Shown here in pieces: positions 12,379 to 24,771 of a stretch of 64,000 nucleotides of DNA. The position numbers were made by a program, and so were the translations under genes. How positions within the stretch are numbered: position 1 is the stretch's first letter; the number at the start of each line of letters is the position of its first letter. A model generated the notes under the pieces. It did not search any database, was not told the DNA's origin, and worked only from the letters and a program-made list of their open reading frames with translations. The DNA is from Stomoxys calcitrans (taxonomy: Eukaryota; Arthropoda; Insecta; Diptera; Muscidae), in the NCBI RefSeq assembly GCF_963082655.1, contig NC_081553.1, forward strand, positions 48,190,389-48,254,388. The letters are read 5' to 3'.

Positions 12379-13592
12379 TTCAACAAGTAAAAGCGTGCCA
12401 AGTTCGGCCGGGCCGGGCCTCCACCATGGATCGCATTTGTCGAGTTCTTTTCCCGGCATCTCTTCTTAGGCAAAAGAGGATATAAGAAAAGATTTGCTCT
12501 GTTATTAGATCGATATCAAGGTATGGTCCGCTTTGGACCACAATTAGAGTATATGTTGGAGACCTTTGTAAAATGTCAGCCAATTCGAATAAGAATTGCG
12601 CCCTTTGGGGCCTCAAGACGTAAAATAGAGAGATCGATTTATATGGGAGCTGTATCAGGCTATAGACCGATTCAGACCATAATAAACACGTATGTTGAGG
12701 GTCATGAGAAGATCCGTCATACAAAATTTCAGGCAAATCGGATAATAATTGCAACCTCTAGAGGCTCAAGAAGTCAAGATCCCAGATCGGTTTATATGAC
12801 AGCTACATAAGGTTATAAACCTATTTGAACCTTATTTGACACTGTTGTTGGATATCATAACAGAACACGTCGTGCAAAATTTCATTCCAATCGGGTAGGA
12901 ATTGCGCCATCTAGAAGCTCAAGAAGTCAAGTCCCCAGATCGGTTAATATGACAGCCATATCAGATTATGAACCGATTTGAACCATACTTGGCACAGTTG
13001 TTGGATATCATAACAGAACACGTCGTGCAAAATTTTATTCCAATCGAGTAAGAATTGCGCCCTCTAGAAGCTCAAGAAGTCAAGTCCCCAGATCGGTTTA
13101 TATGACAGCTATATCAAGCTATAAACCGATTTGAACCCAATTTGGCACAGTTGTTGGATATCATAACAGAACTCGTCGTGCAAAATTTTATTCCAATCGG
13201 ATAAGAATTGCGCCCTCTAGAGGCTCAAGAAGTCAAGATCCCAGATCGGTTTTTATCGCACCTATGTCAAGCTATGAACCAATTTGAACCTTATTTGGCA
13301 CAGTTGTTAAAATTCATCACAAATCACTTAATGCAAAATTTCTCACCAATCGGATAAGAATTGCGCTCTCTAGTGGCTCAAGAAGTCAAAACCCAAGATC
13401 TGTTTATATGGCAGCTATATCAAACCATGGACCGATATGGCCCATTTACAATCCCAACCGACCTAGACTAATAAGAACTGTTTGCTCAAAATTTCAAGCG
13501 GCTAGCTGTACTCCTTAGAAAGTTAGCGCGCATTCGACAGACATACGGACGGTCGGACGTGGCTAGATCGACATAAAATGTCACGCTTCGAC
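12379..13592 (-). mobile_element. Helentron/mini-me-like element, family 1
   Basis: Left boundary is the 3' end in inverse orientation: 'caacaagtaaaagcgtgcca', then a GC-rich palindrome 'gttcggccgggccgggcc' that has lost the 'gaatcttatata' segment, then 'tccaccatggatcgcatttg'. Six family-1 units follow ('cagatcggtttatatgacag', 'ctctagaggctcaagaagtc'). The right part carries the minus-strand (GTCY)n block 'cagacatacggacggtcgga' and 'cgtggctagatcgac', but is cut at about 13592 where a family-2 array in the other orientation begins. The palindrome deletion is specific to this copy. Confidence 0.75.
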
Positions 13593-14356
13593 ATTCTTCT
13601 TTAGTTTGGACCAGATCGGTTCAGGTTTGGATATAGCTGTCATATAGACCGATCCGCCGATTTAGGGTCTTAGGCCCATTAAGCCACATTTATTATCCGA
13701 TTTTGCTGAAATTTTGAACAGTGAGTTGTGTTAGGCTCTTCGATATCCATCTTCAATTTGGCCAAGATCGGTTCAGATTTGGTTATAGCTGCCATATAGA
13801 CCGATCCGCCGATTTAGAGTCTTAGGCCCATAAAAGCCACATTTATTATCCGATTTTGCTGAAATTTTGAACAGTGAGTTGTGTTAGGCGCTTCGACATC
13901 CATCTTTAATTTGGCCGAAATCGGTCCAGATTTGGATATAGCTGCCATATAGACCGATCTCTCGATTTAAGGTCTTGGGCCCATAAAATGCGCATTTATT
14001 GTTTGATTTCGCCGAACTTTGGGACAGTGAGTTGTGTTAGGCCCTTCGACATTATTCTTCAATTTGGCTCTGATCGGTCCAGATTTCGATATAGCTGCCA
14101 TATAGACCAATCTCTTGACACAAGATTTTGGGCCCATAAAAGGCGCATTTATTGCCCGATGTCGTCGAAATTTGAACAGTGAGTTGTGTTAGGCTCTTCG
14201 ACAACTTTCTGCATTTTGGCCCAGATCGGTCGAGATTTGAATATAGCTGCCATATAGACCGATCTCTCGATTTAAGGTTTTGTGCCCATAAAAGGCGCAT
14301 TTATTGTCCGATTTCGACGAAATTTGGAAGAGTGAGTTGTGTTAAGCTCTTTGATA
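13593..14356 (+). repeat. Helentron core array, family 2, no ends
   Basis: Five units with 'agctgccatatagaccgatc' and 'gacagtgagttgtgttaggc'. It begins in mid-unit at 13593, directly after the truncated left-end block of the family-1 copy, and stops in mid-unit at 14356. The two elements are therefore joined in inverted orientation with no recognisable terminus between them. Confidence 0.7.
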
Positions 14357-15240
14357 TCTCTGGCGGAACCACTTCAACTAAAGGGCTAAAGAAGGTTTTG
14401 AACAACAACATTGAAGTTTGTTATGTGATTGACCGATTTGTCTGAAATTTGGCACATGCCCTTAAAGCATGCTTACATTGGCCTCTAAACCTGGATTTTT
14501 GTTCTTTTCGATATTTAAATGCCAAATCCTATCTTTTTTTTCAGATGTTTCCATACAAAAATAAATCCCATTTTTGCAGAATTAAATTTTAAATCCCTAA
14601 TAAACCCGACTTTATGGCTGAATAATCGATAAAAGTACAAAAATATGCAACTTTTTTCAACAACTGTGTATGGTTGTGTGTGATATGCACAGTCATGTAT
14701 ACGCATGTACGCTTGTGTATGCCACTTAAATCCCCACAAACGCAGTGTAAACGAATTGTCTTTGAATTTAGTTAAGTCCAGATTGGTTTTGGATTTTGCT
14801 AAATCCAAATCATAAAAATTTCAATGAAAAGGTGCCATTAAATACCCACATTAAACCCTAACGAGTCAATCATAACTTGATTTGATTTCTTCAAAGTAAT
14901 CCTAATATGTTCACATATTTTTTCTAGAATTAATTTTCTAAATATTTTATAAAATTTTTCTCAAAGTCCTGTTTCCCGTTTCTGAGGCAGTTACCACTTG
15001 AGGCCGCGAACACACACACATGCGTAATTATACTGTCTGATGGATTTGATTTCGAAGCAGCAATACTATCCTCATTCGTTATGAGTGTATGAGAATATGT
15101 AGACATGCATCTATATGGGCACATTCACCATTCATTTGGGACTAAGTGTATTATAGAATAGGAAATACACAATCTAAAATGTAATAGACTGGGACAAGAA
15201 AACTGGAATATTGTACTCTTTGGTTCGTCATTAACACTCT
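14357..15240. other. Non-repetitive AT-rich stretch, no gene recognised
   Basis: Contains a short CA run near 15010-15018 and an alternating CATG/CACA region at 14660-14720. Only short unconvincing ORFs. Nothing further is supported. Confidence 0.45.
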
Positions 15241-16588
15241 TAACAAGTAAAAGCGCGCTAAGTTCGGCCGGGCCGAATCTTATATACCCTCCACCATGGA
15301 TCGCATTTGTCGAGCTCTTGCCACGGTATCTCTTTTTAGGCAAACAAAGGATAAAAGAAAAGAATTGCCATGTTAACAATATCAAGTTATAGTTCATTTC
15401 GGACCATAATTGAACTGAATATTGGAGACCATAGTAGAAGTCATTGTGTAAAATGTCAGCCAAATCTAATAAGAATTGCGCACTTTAGGGGCTGGAGAAG
15501 TAAAATAGGGAGATCGGTTTATAGGGGAGCTGCATTATACAAAAACCGATTCATGTCATTTTCGACACGTATGTTAAAGGTCATATGAGAAGCCGTTGTA
15601 CAAAATTTCAGCTAAATCGGATAATAATTGTGTCCTCTAGAGGCTCAAGAAGTCAAAACCCCAGATCGGTTTATATGGAAGCTATATCAGGTTATGGACC
15701 GATTTGAACCATACTTGGCACAGTTGTTGGAAGTCATAACAAAATACGTCATGCAATATTTCAGCCAAATCGGATAGGAATTGCTCCCTGTAGAGGCTCA
15801 AGAAGTCAAGACCCCAGATCGGATTATATGGAAGCTATACCAGGTTATGGACCGATTTGAACTATTCTTAGCACAGTTGTTGAAAGTCATAACAGAACAC
15901 CTCATGCAAAATTTCAGCTAAATCGGATAATAATTGTGTCCTCTAGAGGCTCAAGAAGTCAAAACCCCAGATCGGTTTATATGGCAGCTATATCAGGTTA
16001 TGGACCGATTTGAACCATTCTTAATACAGTTGTTGGAAGTCAGAACAAAATACGTCATGCAATATTTCAGGCAAATCGGATAGGAATTGCACGCTGTAGA
16101 GGCTCAAGAATACAAGACCCCAGATCGGTTTATATGGCAGCTATATCAGGTTATGGACCGATTTGAACTATTCTTAATATAGTTGTTGAAAGTCATAACA
16201 GAACACCTCATGCAAAATTTCAGCTAAATCGGATAATAATTGAGTCCTCTAAAGGCTCAAGAAGTCAAAACCCCAGATCGGTTTATATGGCAGCTATATC
16301 AGGTAATGGACCGATTTGAACCATACTTAATACAGTTGTTGGAAGTCATAACAAAATACGTCATGCAATATTTCAGGCAAATCGGATAAGAATTGCCCCC
16401 TGTAGAGGCTCAAGAAGTCAAGACCCCAGATCGGTTTATATGGCAGCTATATCAGGTTATGGACCGATTTGAACTATTCTTAATATAGTTGTTGAAAGTC
16501 ATAACAAAACACCTCATGCAAAATTTCAGCTAAATCGGATAATAATTGCGTCCTCTAGTGGCTCAAGAAGTCAAGATCCCAGATCGTC
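15241..16588 (-). mobile_element. Helentron/mini-me-like element, family 1, 5' truncated
   Basis: An exemplary 3' end is inverted at the left: 'aacaagtaaaagcgcgctaa', the 15-nt near-palindrome TTCGGCCGGGCCGAA, 'tcttatataccctccaccat' and 'ggatcgcatttgtcgagctc'. Seven units of 152-157 bp follow ('ccagatcggtttatatggca', 'gaagtcataacaaaacacctc'). Two subtypes alternate strictly through 15600-16550: 'gcgtcctctagaggctc' with 'cagctaaatcggataataat', and 'ccctgtagaggctcaag' with 'caggcaaatcggataggaat'. So a dimer of about 305 bp is the higher-order unit. The copy ends abruptly in a reverse transcriptase relic at 16589. Confidence 0.8.
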
Positions 16589-17930
16589 TGTCTGAGCCGA
16601 AAATCCTTTGGGAGATAAGAAGTTTTGACGCCTTTCACCGATGATGTATCACCGGTTGAATACAAAGCTGTGTCTGATAGACTGATCCCCTGGATTAGGG
16701 AGATATACTCTGCTTGTATCAGAATGTCATATTTACCTATGGGATGGAGGGACACGAAGGTCATTCCTAGGGCAGGAAAACCCTACCACACGACGGCGAA
16801 AGATTTTCGTCCTATTAGTCTGTCATCCTTTATGCTGAAGACTCTTTGGGCAAAGGTCTCTGGAGATCACCTGTCGCGGCAGCAGCATGCATATAGTGAA
16901 GGCAAATCCACTGATACGGCCGTTCACAACCTAGTCGGCTACATTGAGAGTTCTCTCGCTGTCAAGGAATATACAATGGGAGCATTCCTCGACACTGAAG
17001 GTGGTTTCAATATTGTAAAACCGACGCCAATCCTGAAGGAGTTGGAGTTTCCAGCATCAACTCTACCGTATGAAAGTTTATTAATAAATTATCTACTAAA
17101 AGAATCATTACGGCAGGCTTGGGAACTGTGGATCTAAAAAGATGGGTCAGCAGGGGAACACCTCAAGAAGGTGCACTGTCTCCTCTACTTTGGAATATAG
17201 ACATTAACAATATATTATTGTCTCTGGAGGAAAAAGGGATGAAAGTGGTAGCGTATGCTGATGACGTGGCAAATGCGGTTAGTGAAAAGTTTCCCAGCAC
17301 TTCAGGAAGCTCTACATGCAACAGCAAAGTGGGCTAAAGAAAGTGGTCTAGGTATAAATCCGTGCAAGACAGAAGTAGTTCTTTTCAGCAGGAAATATAA
17401 GGTGCCTACAGTGTAACCTATCTCTATGGGTGAAGAGAATGTTCCATTCACAGAAAGCGCAAAATACCTGGGTATTATGCTGGACAGGAAATTGAACTTT
17501 AATTCCAACATTTTGGAAAGGGCAAGAAAGGCAACTCTTGCCCTACTGTTGCTCTCTTGCTGTTGAAAGAGGGCCATTGGCAAAAGTTGCCAGTTTAGAC
17601 CGCGTGTCATGCATAGGTTATATACTGCAGTTGTCAGGCCTATAATGCTATATGGTGTTGTGGTCTGGTGACGGCACTTTAAAAGTCCACCTACTGCTCA
17701 ATACTTTACCGGATCCAAAGGATGGCTTGTTTGTGCATCACAGCCGCACTGAGGACCACACCATCTGATACACTGAATTTATTGCAATCAGTGCAGCGAC
17801 CACTGCCGTAAGGATAAGGGAGCTTTCTCATTGGTCATGTGGTGGCTACGGACACTGTGTTATCCTTGATAGAATATCCGATGTTCCAGGCAGTGTGGAT
17901 TACACCCTACCTGAGCCGCTTTTTGATAAA
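16589..17930 (+). pseudogene. Non-LTR reverse transcriptase relic (LOA/I-group-like)
   Basis: Split over shifted frames, the plus strand reads KDFRPISLSSFMLKTLWAKV, QQHAYSEGKSTDTAVHNLVG, FLDTEGGFN, RGTPQEGALSPLLWNIDINN and VVAYADDVANAV. These are RT fingers and palm motifs in order, with the catalytic YADD intact at about 17254-17265. Thumb-region motifs AKYLGIMLDRKLNFN and HRLYTAVVRPIMLYG, and a far C-terminal DYTLPEPLFDK near 17898, follow. At least three frame disruptions and one in-frame stop are present. The endonuclease is missing upstream, and no RNase H motif is found between the RT and 17930. The clade is inferred from the 'HAYSEGKSTDTA' style motif. Confidence 0.8.
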
Positions 17931-18430
17931 AAAAGGGTGGACCCCCAGAAACGTGGTCCCATATTTGGATATCAGATTCGTATTCTACTCGCAAATACCT
18001 TTCATTTGAGTCCCATATTGCCATGGCTGGTAAATATGTCCGATTTAGGGGTGTTTTGGAGGTTGGGTTGGTCACCCTAACACTTGGTCCAACAATTGGA
18101 TATCAGATACGTTTTCTTATCCTAAATACCTTTCATTTGAGTCCCATATTGTCGTGATTGGTCTATATATATATTTAGTAGGTTTTGGGGTGGGGCGTCC
18201 CCCCTAGTTACCTCATCCGAAATTTGGAAACCAAGTTTTTATTTTTAGAGTACTATAAGAGAACACACAAAATTTCGCTTAAATCGCACCACTTATCACC
18301 GAGATCTGAAGTTTCTGAAAATTAGGGTAAGGGGGAGGGTCGACTCCTTTTCAGATATCAAAAAATGTAGTACCCTATTTTCACCACGGGAAATTCGTTC
18401 AGCCGCTTTTGAGTCTATAAGGAATACACA
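17931..18430 (+). repeat. Tandem repeat family X, short array
   Basis: Three units: 'aaatacctttcatttgagtcc' at about 17993 and 18125, 'ggttttggggtggggcgtcc', then the closing block 'cagccgcttttgagtctata' and 'acaaacctacaaacaaac'. It starts exactly where the reverse transcriptase relic ends and stops at an A-rich tract before the next Helentron. Confidence 0.65.
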
Positions 18431-18489
18431 AGCAAACCTACAAACAAACAAAAAAACCGATAAAAAAACTCAAATTGATTTCTACTATA

Positions 18490-20290
18490 TTCCCACCCCA
18501 TATACCCCCATATATTAATTTTGTCATTCCATTTGCAACACATCGAAATATCCATTTCCGACTCTATCTTGATCAGCGTAAGACGATCTAGACACGTCCG
18601 TCCGTCTGTCTGTTGAAATCTTGCTACAGTCTTTAAAAATAGAGATATTAAGCTGAAACCTTGCACAGATTCTATTTTTGTCCATAAGCAGGTTAAGTTG
18701 GACTATGGGCTATATCGGACTATATCTTGGATATAGCCCCCATTTAGACCGATCTCTCCGATTTAGGGTCTAAGGCCCATAAAAGCCACATTTATTATCC
18801 GATTTTGCTGAAATTTGGGACAGTGAGTTGTGTTAAGCCCTTCGACATCCTTCTTCAATTTGGCCCTGATCGGTCCAGATTTGAATATAGCTGCCATATA
18901 GACCAATCCTCCGATTAAAGATCTAAGGCCCATAAAAGTAAAATTTCTTATACGATTTTGCTGAAATTTGGGAGAGTGAGTTCTGCAAGGCCCTTCAACA
19001 TCCTTCTTCAATTTGGCCCAGAACGGTTCAGATTTGGATACAGCTGCCATTGGACCGATGCTCCGATTAAGGATCTTGAGGCCATGAAAGCCACATTTAT
19101 TATCCGATTTTGCTGAAACTTGGGACAGTGAGTTGTGTTTAGGCTCTTCGACATTCTTCCTTAATTTGGCCTCGATCGGTCCAGATTTGGATATAACTGC
19201 CATATAGACCGATCCTCCGATTTAGTGTCTAAGGCCCATAAAAGCCACATTCATTATCCGATTTTGCTGAAATTTGGGACATTGAGTTGTGTTAATCCCT
19301 TCGACATTTTTCTTCAATTTGGCTTAGATCGGTTTAGATTTGGATATAGCTGCCATTGGACCGATCTCTCCGATTTAGGGTCTAAGGCCCATAAAAGCCA
19401 CATTTATTATCCGATTTTGCTGAAAGTTGGGACAGTGAGTTGTGTTAGGCCCTTCAACATTCCTCTTCAATTTGGCCCAGATCGGTTTGGATTTGGATAT
19501 AGCTGCCATTGGACCGATTCTCCGATTTAGGGTCTTAGGCCCATAAGAGCCACATCTATTATCCGATTTCGTTGAAATTTCGGACAGTGAGTTGTGTACG
19601 GCCCTTTTACATCCTTCGTCAATTTGGCTCTGATCGGTCAAGATTTGGATATAGCTGCCATATAGACCGATCCTCCGATTTAGGGTTTCGAGCCCTTAAA
19701 GGGCGCATTTATTGTCCAATGTCGCCGAAATTTGGGACAGTGAGTTAAGTTAAGCCTTTCGACATCTTTCTTCAATTTGGCGTAGATCTGTCCAGATTTG
19801 GACCGATTTAGGATCTTAGGCTCGTAAAAGCCACATTTATTATCCGATTTTGCCGAAATTTGGTAAAGTGAGTTGTATTAAGCCCTTCGACATTATTCTT
19901 TAATTTGGCTCAGGTCGGTCCAGATTTGGATATAGTTGCCATATAGACCGATCCTTCGATTTAGGGCCTTAGGGCCATAAAAGCAACATTCATTACCCGA
20001 TTTTGCTGAAATTTGGGACAGTGAGTTAAGTTAAGCCTTTTGATGTAATTCTGCAATATGGCACAAATCGGTCCAGATTTGGATATAGCTGCCATGTAGA
20101 CCGATTTCTCGATTTAAAGTCCTGGCCCCGTAAAAGGCGCATTTATAATCCGATTTCACGGAAATTTGATACAGTGACTTAAGTTAGGCTATTCCATATG
20201 ATATAACTGCTTTGGGACATTAAGGTATGACATTTTCAGCGAATTTTGATGAAAGGTGGTGGGTATCCAATGTTCAGCACGATCTAAAAT
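18490..20290 (+). mobile_element. Helentron/mini-me-like element, family 2
   Basis: The 5' end is 'attcccaccccatatacccccatatattaattttgtcattcc', with the (TA) tract partly deleted ('ctatcttgatcagcg') and (GTCY)n at 18596-18612. About ten units of ~150 bp follow ('agctgccat(at/tg)gaccgat', 'cataaaagccacatttatta'). The 3' end is recognisable but decayed: 'gatgaaaggtggtgggtatccaa', then 'tgttcagcacg' where intact copies have the hairpin. A complete but old copy of ~1.8 kb. Confidence 0.75.
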
Positions 20291-20446
20291 CACAATTAGA
20301 ATTTTTACCCATAAAACTTTTTGCTTCCTCATGAAAAACCCGGGAGCTGGTTTTTGACTTTAGACCCATGGGTTTCTTGGTATATCTTTTAGGATTTTTA
20401 GAAGCGATTTTGGCCTGTATTAAGCTAAAGACCACCAAATGGATCC

Positions 20447-20482
20447 ATTTCTCAATTGTACTCTTGAGTACAATTGAGAAAT
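20447..20482. repeat. Perfect 17-bp inverted repeat with 2-nt spacer
   Basis: Left arm ATTTCTCAATTGTACTC (20447-20463), spacer TT, right arm its exact reverse complement (20466-20482). It could extrude as a cruciform. No repeat family in the window contains it. Confidence 0.9.
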
Positions 20483-20793
20483 TGATAACCATTCTTCCTT
20501 TGAAGTAGTTTCGACTTTTTACTCGTTACAAGTTCCCAAAACTCTAAACTGCTTCACTTATTGTACTTGCATATCCAGTCTAATATACACTCCACAATCC
20601 ATGTCGATGTTTATTTTCAGTTAGCCCATCACTCATGGAATTGACGACCAACGCATGTTGCAAGTTTTCGTGTTTAATCAATTTATGTGTTTTGTTGCCA
20701 TGCTCGAAAGGCTATTGTCGTGAATATTAAATGGAACTACTGCTAAATTATTTAGAAGCAAATCGAACGTACAAGGATATATTTTAGGTTCCC

Positions 20794-20794
20794 T

Positions 20795-20825
<31 letters not shown>
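20794..20825. repeat. T11-G21 homopolymer junction
   Basis: Eleven T residues are followed directly by twenty-one G residues. The G length is unusual for AT-rich fly DNA. It is a likely site of length error and of intramolecular G-quadruplex formation. Confidence 0.9.
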
Positions 20826-21821
20826 TATATGAAAATTGCACGAATTATTTTGCATTTAGGCTTTTAATTTTTTGGCAACGTTGAATGGTAGACAAGAGAA
20901 TACATGCGGGATGAGGGGTTTATTGTGGAAACGCTTTTTGTGGGATTTGCTATGGGAGGAAAGGGAGGGAGGAAAGAGAGGTATACAAAAATTTAATGAC
21001 TTTGGAAAGATTGCCTCTGTTTTGGTGCTAATATTAACATTTTCATATATTTTTCCACGATTCCTTGCTGCTGGAATTCATTTCTGCCAATATCTCAACT
21101 GAGGTAAATGACTCCTGATATGCTCTCACCTACTCAGCCACTTTTTATTTTCTTGCCAATTTTCTTAAGTGCAGTTTAATGCGTCAACGGTGTCCGTTTA
21201 CAAGCCAACAGAAAAAAAAACATGGAGATGTCAGCTCCTTCAAAGTATGCGTCTTTGCTATTCCCCCTTTGGTCTCATGGTTCAATTTAGAAAATTGTTA
21301 GCAACATAACAACCAGCCATATTAAATGAGGTTACAAATTGCAACATACTTCGTTTGCTTCATGGCATTACGATGTTGACCTGCAGCTATGTATTGGCGT
21401 GCGCTTACTTTTCCCCTGGGGAAGGGAAGGAGAAAGGTTGAATTGCTATATGATTCATTTGGGATTCTACCATAGATTGCCCCAAGTCGATAAAGTCAGA
21501 TTGACAGTTTTATGTTCATTGTACATGAAATTCATGTTAATACACATCCACATTAAAGAGGGAGGGAGAGCGAGGGCCACCAGTAATAGCCAATATCGGA
21601 TAACAATAAACAAAAGGCTTCAAAATGTCATTTGGAAATTCGCAATTAATGTTGTATTCATCGACTAAAGATATTAATCACTTTTAATTACCGGGAATAA
21701 TGAACAAGTTGGTATGACGTTGATCCGATTGAACGATACTGATACCTTGTTTATTATGTGTGGGATGAGTTGTGCAATTCAGAGAAATTTTATTATTAAT
21801 TAAATTATATAAAACAAGAAA

Positions 21822-24431
21822 CAAGTAAAAAAGCGTTAAGTTCGGCCGGGCAGAACGTAATAAATGCGCCTTTTATGGGGCCAATACTTGAAATCAAGAT
21901 ATCGGTCTATATGGCAGCTATATCCAAATCACGACTGACTTGGACCAAGTTGCAGAAAAGTGTCGAAGAACCTAACACTACCCACTGTCACCAATTTCGG
22001 CGACATCGGACAATCAATGCGCCTTTTATGGCCCCAAAACCTTAAATTAAGAGATCGGTCTATATGGCGGCTATATCAAAATCCGGACCGATCTGAGCCC
22101 GATCAAAATTGAATAAGAATATAGAAGGGCCTAACACAACTCACTGTCCCAAATTTCGGCGAAATCGGACAATAAATGCGCCTTTTACGGGTCCAAAACC
22201 TTAAATCGAGAAATTGGTCTATATGGCAGCTATTGGGTGGCCCAAAAAGTGATTGCGGATTTTTCATATAGTCGGCGTTGACAAATTTTTTCACAGCTTG
22301 GGACTCTGTATTTGCATTCTTTCTTCTGGCAGTTATCAGCTGTTACTTTTAGCTTGCTTTAGAAAAAAGTGTAAAAAAAAGTATATTTGATTAAAGTTCA
22401 TTCTAAGTTTTATTAAAAATTCATTTACTTTCTTTTAAAAAATCCGCAATTACTTTTTGGGCAACCCAATATATGCAAACCTTGATCGATCTAGGCCAAA
22501 TTACAGAAATATGTCGAGGGGCTTAATTTAGCTCACTGTCCCAAATTTCGGCGACATCGGACAATAAATGGGCCTTTTATAAGCCCAAGACCTAAAATCG
22601 AGGGAACAGTCTATATGACAGCTATATCTAAATCTGGACCGATCTGGGTAGTATTGAACAAGGATGTCGAGAGGCTTAACACAACTCACTGTCCCAAATT
22701 TCGACGAAAACGGACAATAAATGCGCCTTTCATGAACCCAAGACCTTAAAGCGAGAGATCGGTCTATATGGCAGCTATATCAAAATCTGGACCGATCTGG
22801 GAAAAATTCAAGAAGGATGTCGAGGGGCCTAACACGACTCACTGTCCCAAATTTCGACGAAAACGGACGGACGAAGGAAAAAAATAAATGCGCTTTTCAT
22901 GAGCCCAAGACCTTAAATCGAGAAATCGGTCTATATGGCAGCTAAGTCCAAATCTTGACCGATCTGGGCCAAATTGTAGAAAGATATCAGGGGGCCTAAC
23001 GCAAATCACTGTCCCAAACTTCGGCAAAATCAGACAATATGCGCCTTTTATGGGCCCAAAACCCTAAATCGAGAAATAGATCTATATGGCAGCTATATCC
23101 AAATCTGAACCGATCGTGGCCAAATTGAAAAATGATGTCGAGTGTCTTAAAACAACTCACTGTCCCAAATTTCGGCAAAATCAGACAATAAATGTGATTT
23201 TCATGGGCCCAAAACCCTAAATCGAGAGATCGGTCTATATGGCAGCAATATCCAAATCTGGACCGATCTAGGCCAAATTACAGATATGTGTCGAAGAGCT
23301 GAACATAACTCACTTTCACAAATTTCGGCGACATCGGACCATAAATGCGCCTTTTATGGGCCCAAAAACTTAAATCGAGTGATTGGTCTATATGGCAGCT
23401 ATATCCAAATCTGAACCGATCTGGGCCAAATTGAATAAAAATTACGAAGGGCCTAAGGCAACTCACTGTCCCAAATTTTAACAGAACCAGGCAATATATG
23501 TGGCGTTAGTAGGCCTAAGACCCTAAATCGAGAGGCAGTTATATCAAAATCTGGACCGATATGAGCCAAATTAAAGAAGAATGTCGAGAGGCCTAACACA
23601 ACTCACTGTCCCAAATTTTGCCAACATCGGACAATAAAAGCGCCTTTTATGGCTCCAAAACCTAAAACCAAGAGATCGGTCTATATGGCAGCTATATCCA
23701 AATCTGGACCGATGTGGGCCAAATTGCTGAAAGATATCAAGGGGCCTAACGCATTTCACATTCCCAAATTTCGGCGACATCGGACAATAAATGCGCCTTC
23801 CATGGGCCCAAAACCTTATATCAAGAGATCGGTCTATATGGCAGCTATATCCATGGCAGCTATATCTGGACCGATCTGGGCATATTAAAGAATAATGTTG
23901 ATAGGCCTAACACGATTCACTGTTCCAAATTTTGGCAAAATTAGACATATAATGCGCTCTTAATGGCCTAAGACCCTAAATAGGCGGATCGGTCTATATA
24001 TCGGCTATATCCAAATCTGAACCGATCTGGGCAAAATTGAAGAAGGACGTCGAAGAGCCTAACCAAACTCACTGTGTCAAATTTCAGCGACATCGGACAA
24101 TAAATGCCTCTTTTATGGCCCCAAAACCTAAAACCTAGATATTGGTCTATTTGGCAGCTATATCCAAATCTGGACCGATCTGTGCGATATTGCAGAAGTA
24201 TGTCAAGGGGCTTAACTTAAGTCACTGTTCCAAATTTCGGCGACATCGGACAATAAATGAGCATTTTATGGGTCCAAAACAATAAATCAAGAAATCTGTC
24301 TATATGGCGGCTATATCCAAATCTGAACCGTCTGGGCCAAATTGAAGAATTGGCCTAACTCAACTCACTGTCTCAAATTTCAGCAAAATCCGAAAATAAA
24401 TGTGGCTTTTATGGGCCTAAGACCCTGAATA
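21822..24431 (-). mobile_element. Helentron/mini-me-like element, family 2, long array, 5' truncated
   Basis: The inverted 3' end at the left: 'acaagtaaaaaagcgttaag' and 'ttcggccgggcagaac' (one hairpin arm mutated). About sixteen units of ~150 bp follow ('gagatcggtctatatggcag', 'cactgtcccaaatttcggcg', 'acaataaatgcgccttttat'). The array is split by a mariner-type MITE at 22233-22469. It ends in mid-unit at about 24431, with no (GTCY)n block or 5' sub-TIR. ORFs of 60-80 codons here are repeat shadows. Confidence 0.8.
22233..22469 (-). mobile_element. Mariner-type MITE, copy 1
   Basis: 237 bp flanked by TA on both sides (22231-22232 and 22470-22471). The terminal inverted repeats of about 31 bp begin TTGGGTTGCCCAAAAAGTAA at the right end; the left end has two differences (GTGG, AGTGATT). 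The interior has no coding capacity. A second copy in opposite orientation is at 40322-40555. TIR sequence and TA duplication are typical of mariner derivatives. It sits inside a Helentron unit. Confidence 0.9.
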
Positions 24432-24771
24432 CCTTTCTATTACTTATTGTAACTTGGTTTTATCTATGGCTGAGGCTGAGGCCAGCAGTCGTCCCCTTCT
24501 GGGTACGCAGTACTGGTTTTATTGATAATATGCTTCAGTAAGTGCAATTCAAAATGATGTTCTAAGCTCTTCGGTGCAGGGTGTTGGTTGGTGTCGGTCA
24601 GTGAGGCGCTTTAGCCGACAGGTGCTAGATGTAGGGGGTTGTATACAGGAGATGGGCCTACTCGGGGGCTTTGGAGTTGTCTTATGCACGCACCGTGGGT
24701 ATTACCGCTACCTTGGTTAGAGTCTGGAGACACTAGAGAACGTTAAGCGAAAAGGCGTGTGCAATACAGTA
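24432..24771. other. Unique sequence between Helentron and minisatellite
   Basis: GC-richer than its surroundings ('ggctgaggctgaggccagca', 'gacaggtgctagatgtaggg'). It matches nothing else in the window and shows no usable ORF. It may be the original non-repetitive flank of the minisatellite. Confidence 0.4.

Larger units (their letters stand above)
20291..21821. other. Non-repetitive stretch, no gene recognised
   Basis: Mostly AT-rich single-copy-looking sequence with a perfect palindrome (20447-20482) and a T/G homopolymer junction (20794-20825). The longest ORF (109 codons at 21339) shows no family motif. Nothing else is supported. Confidence 0.45.
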
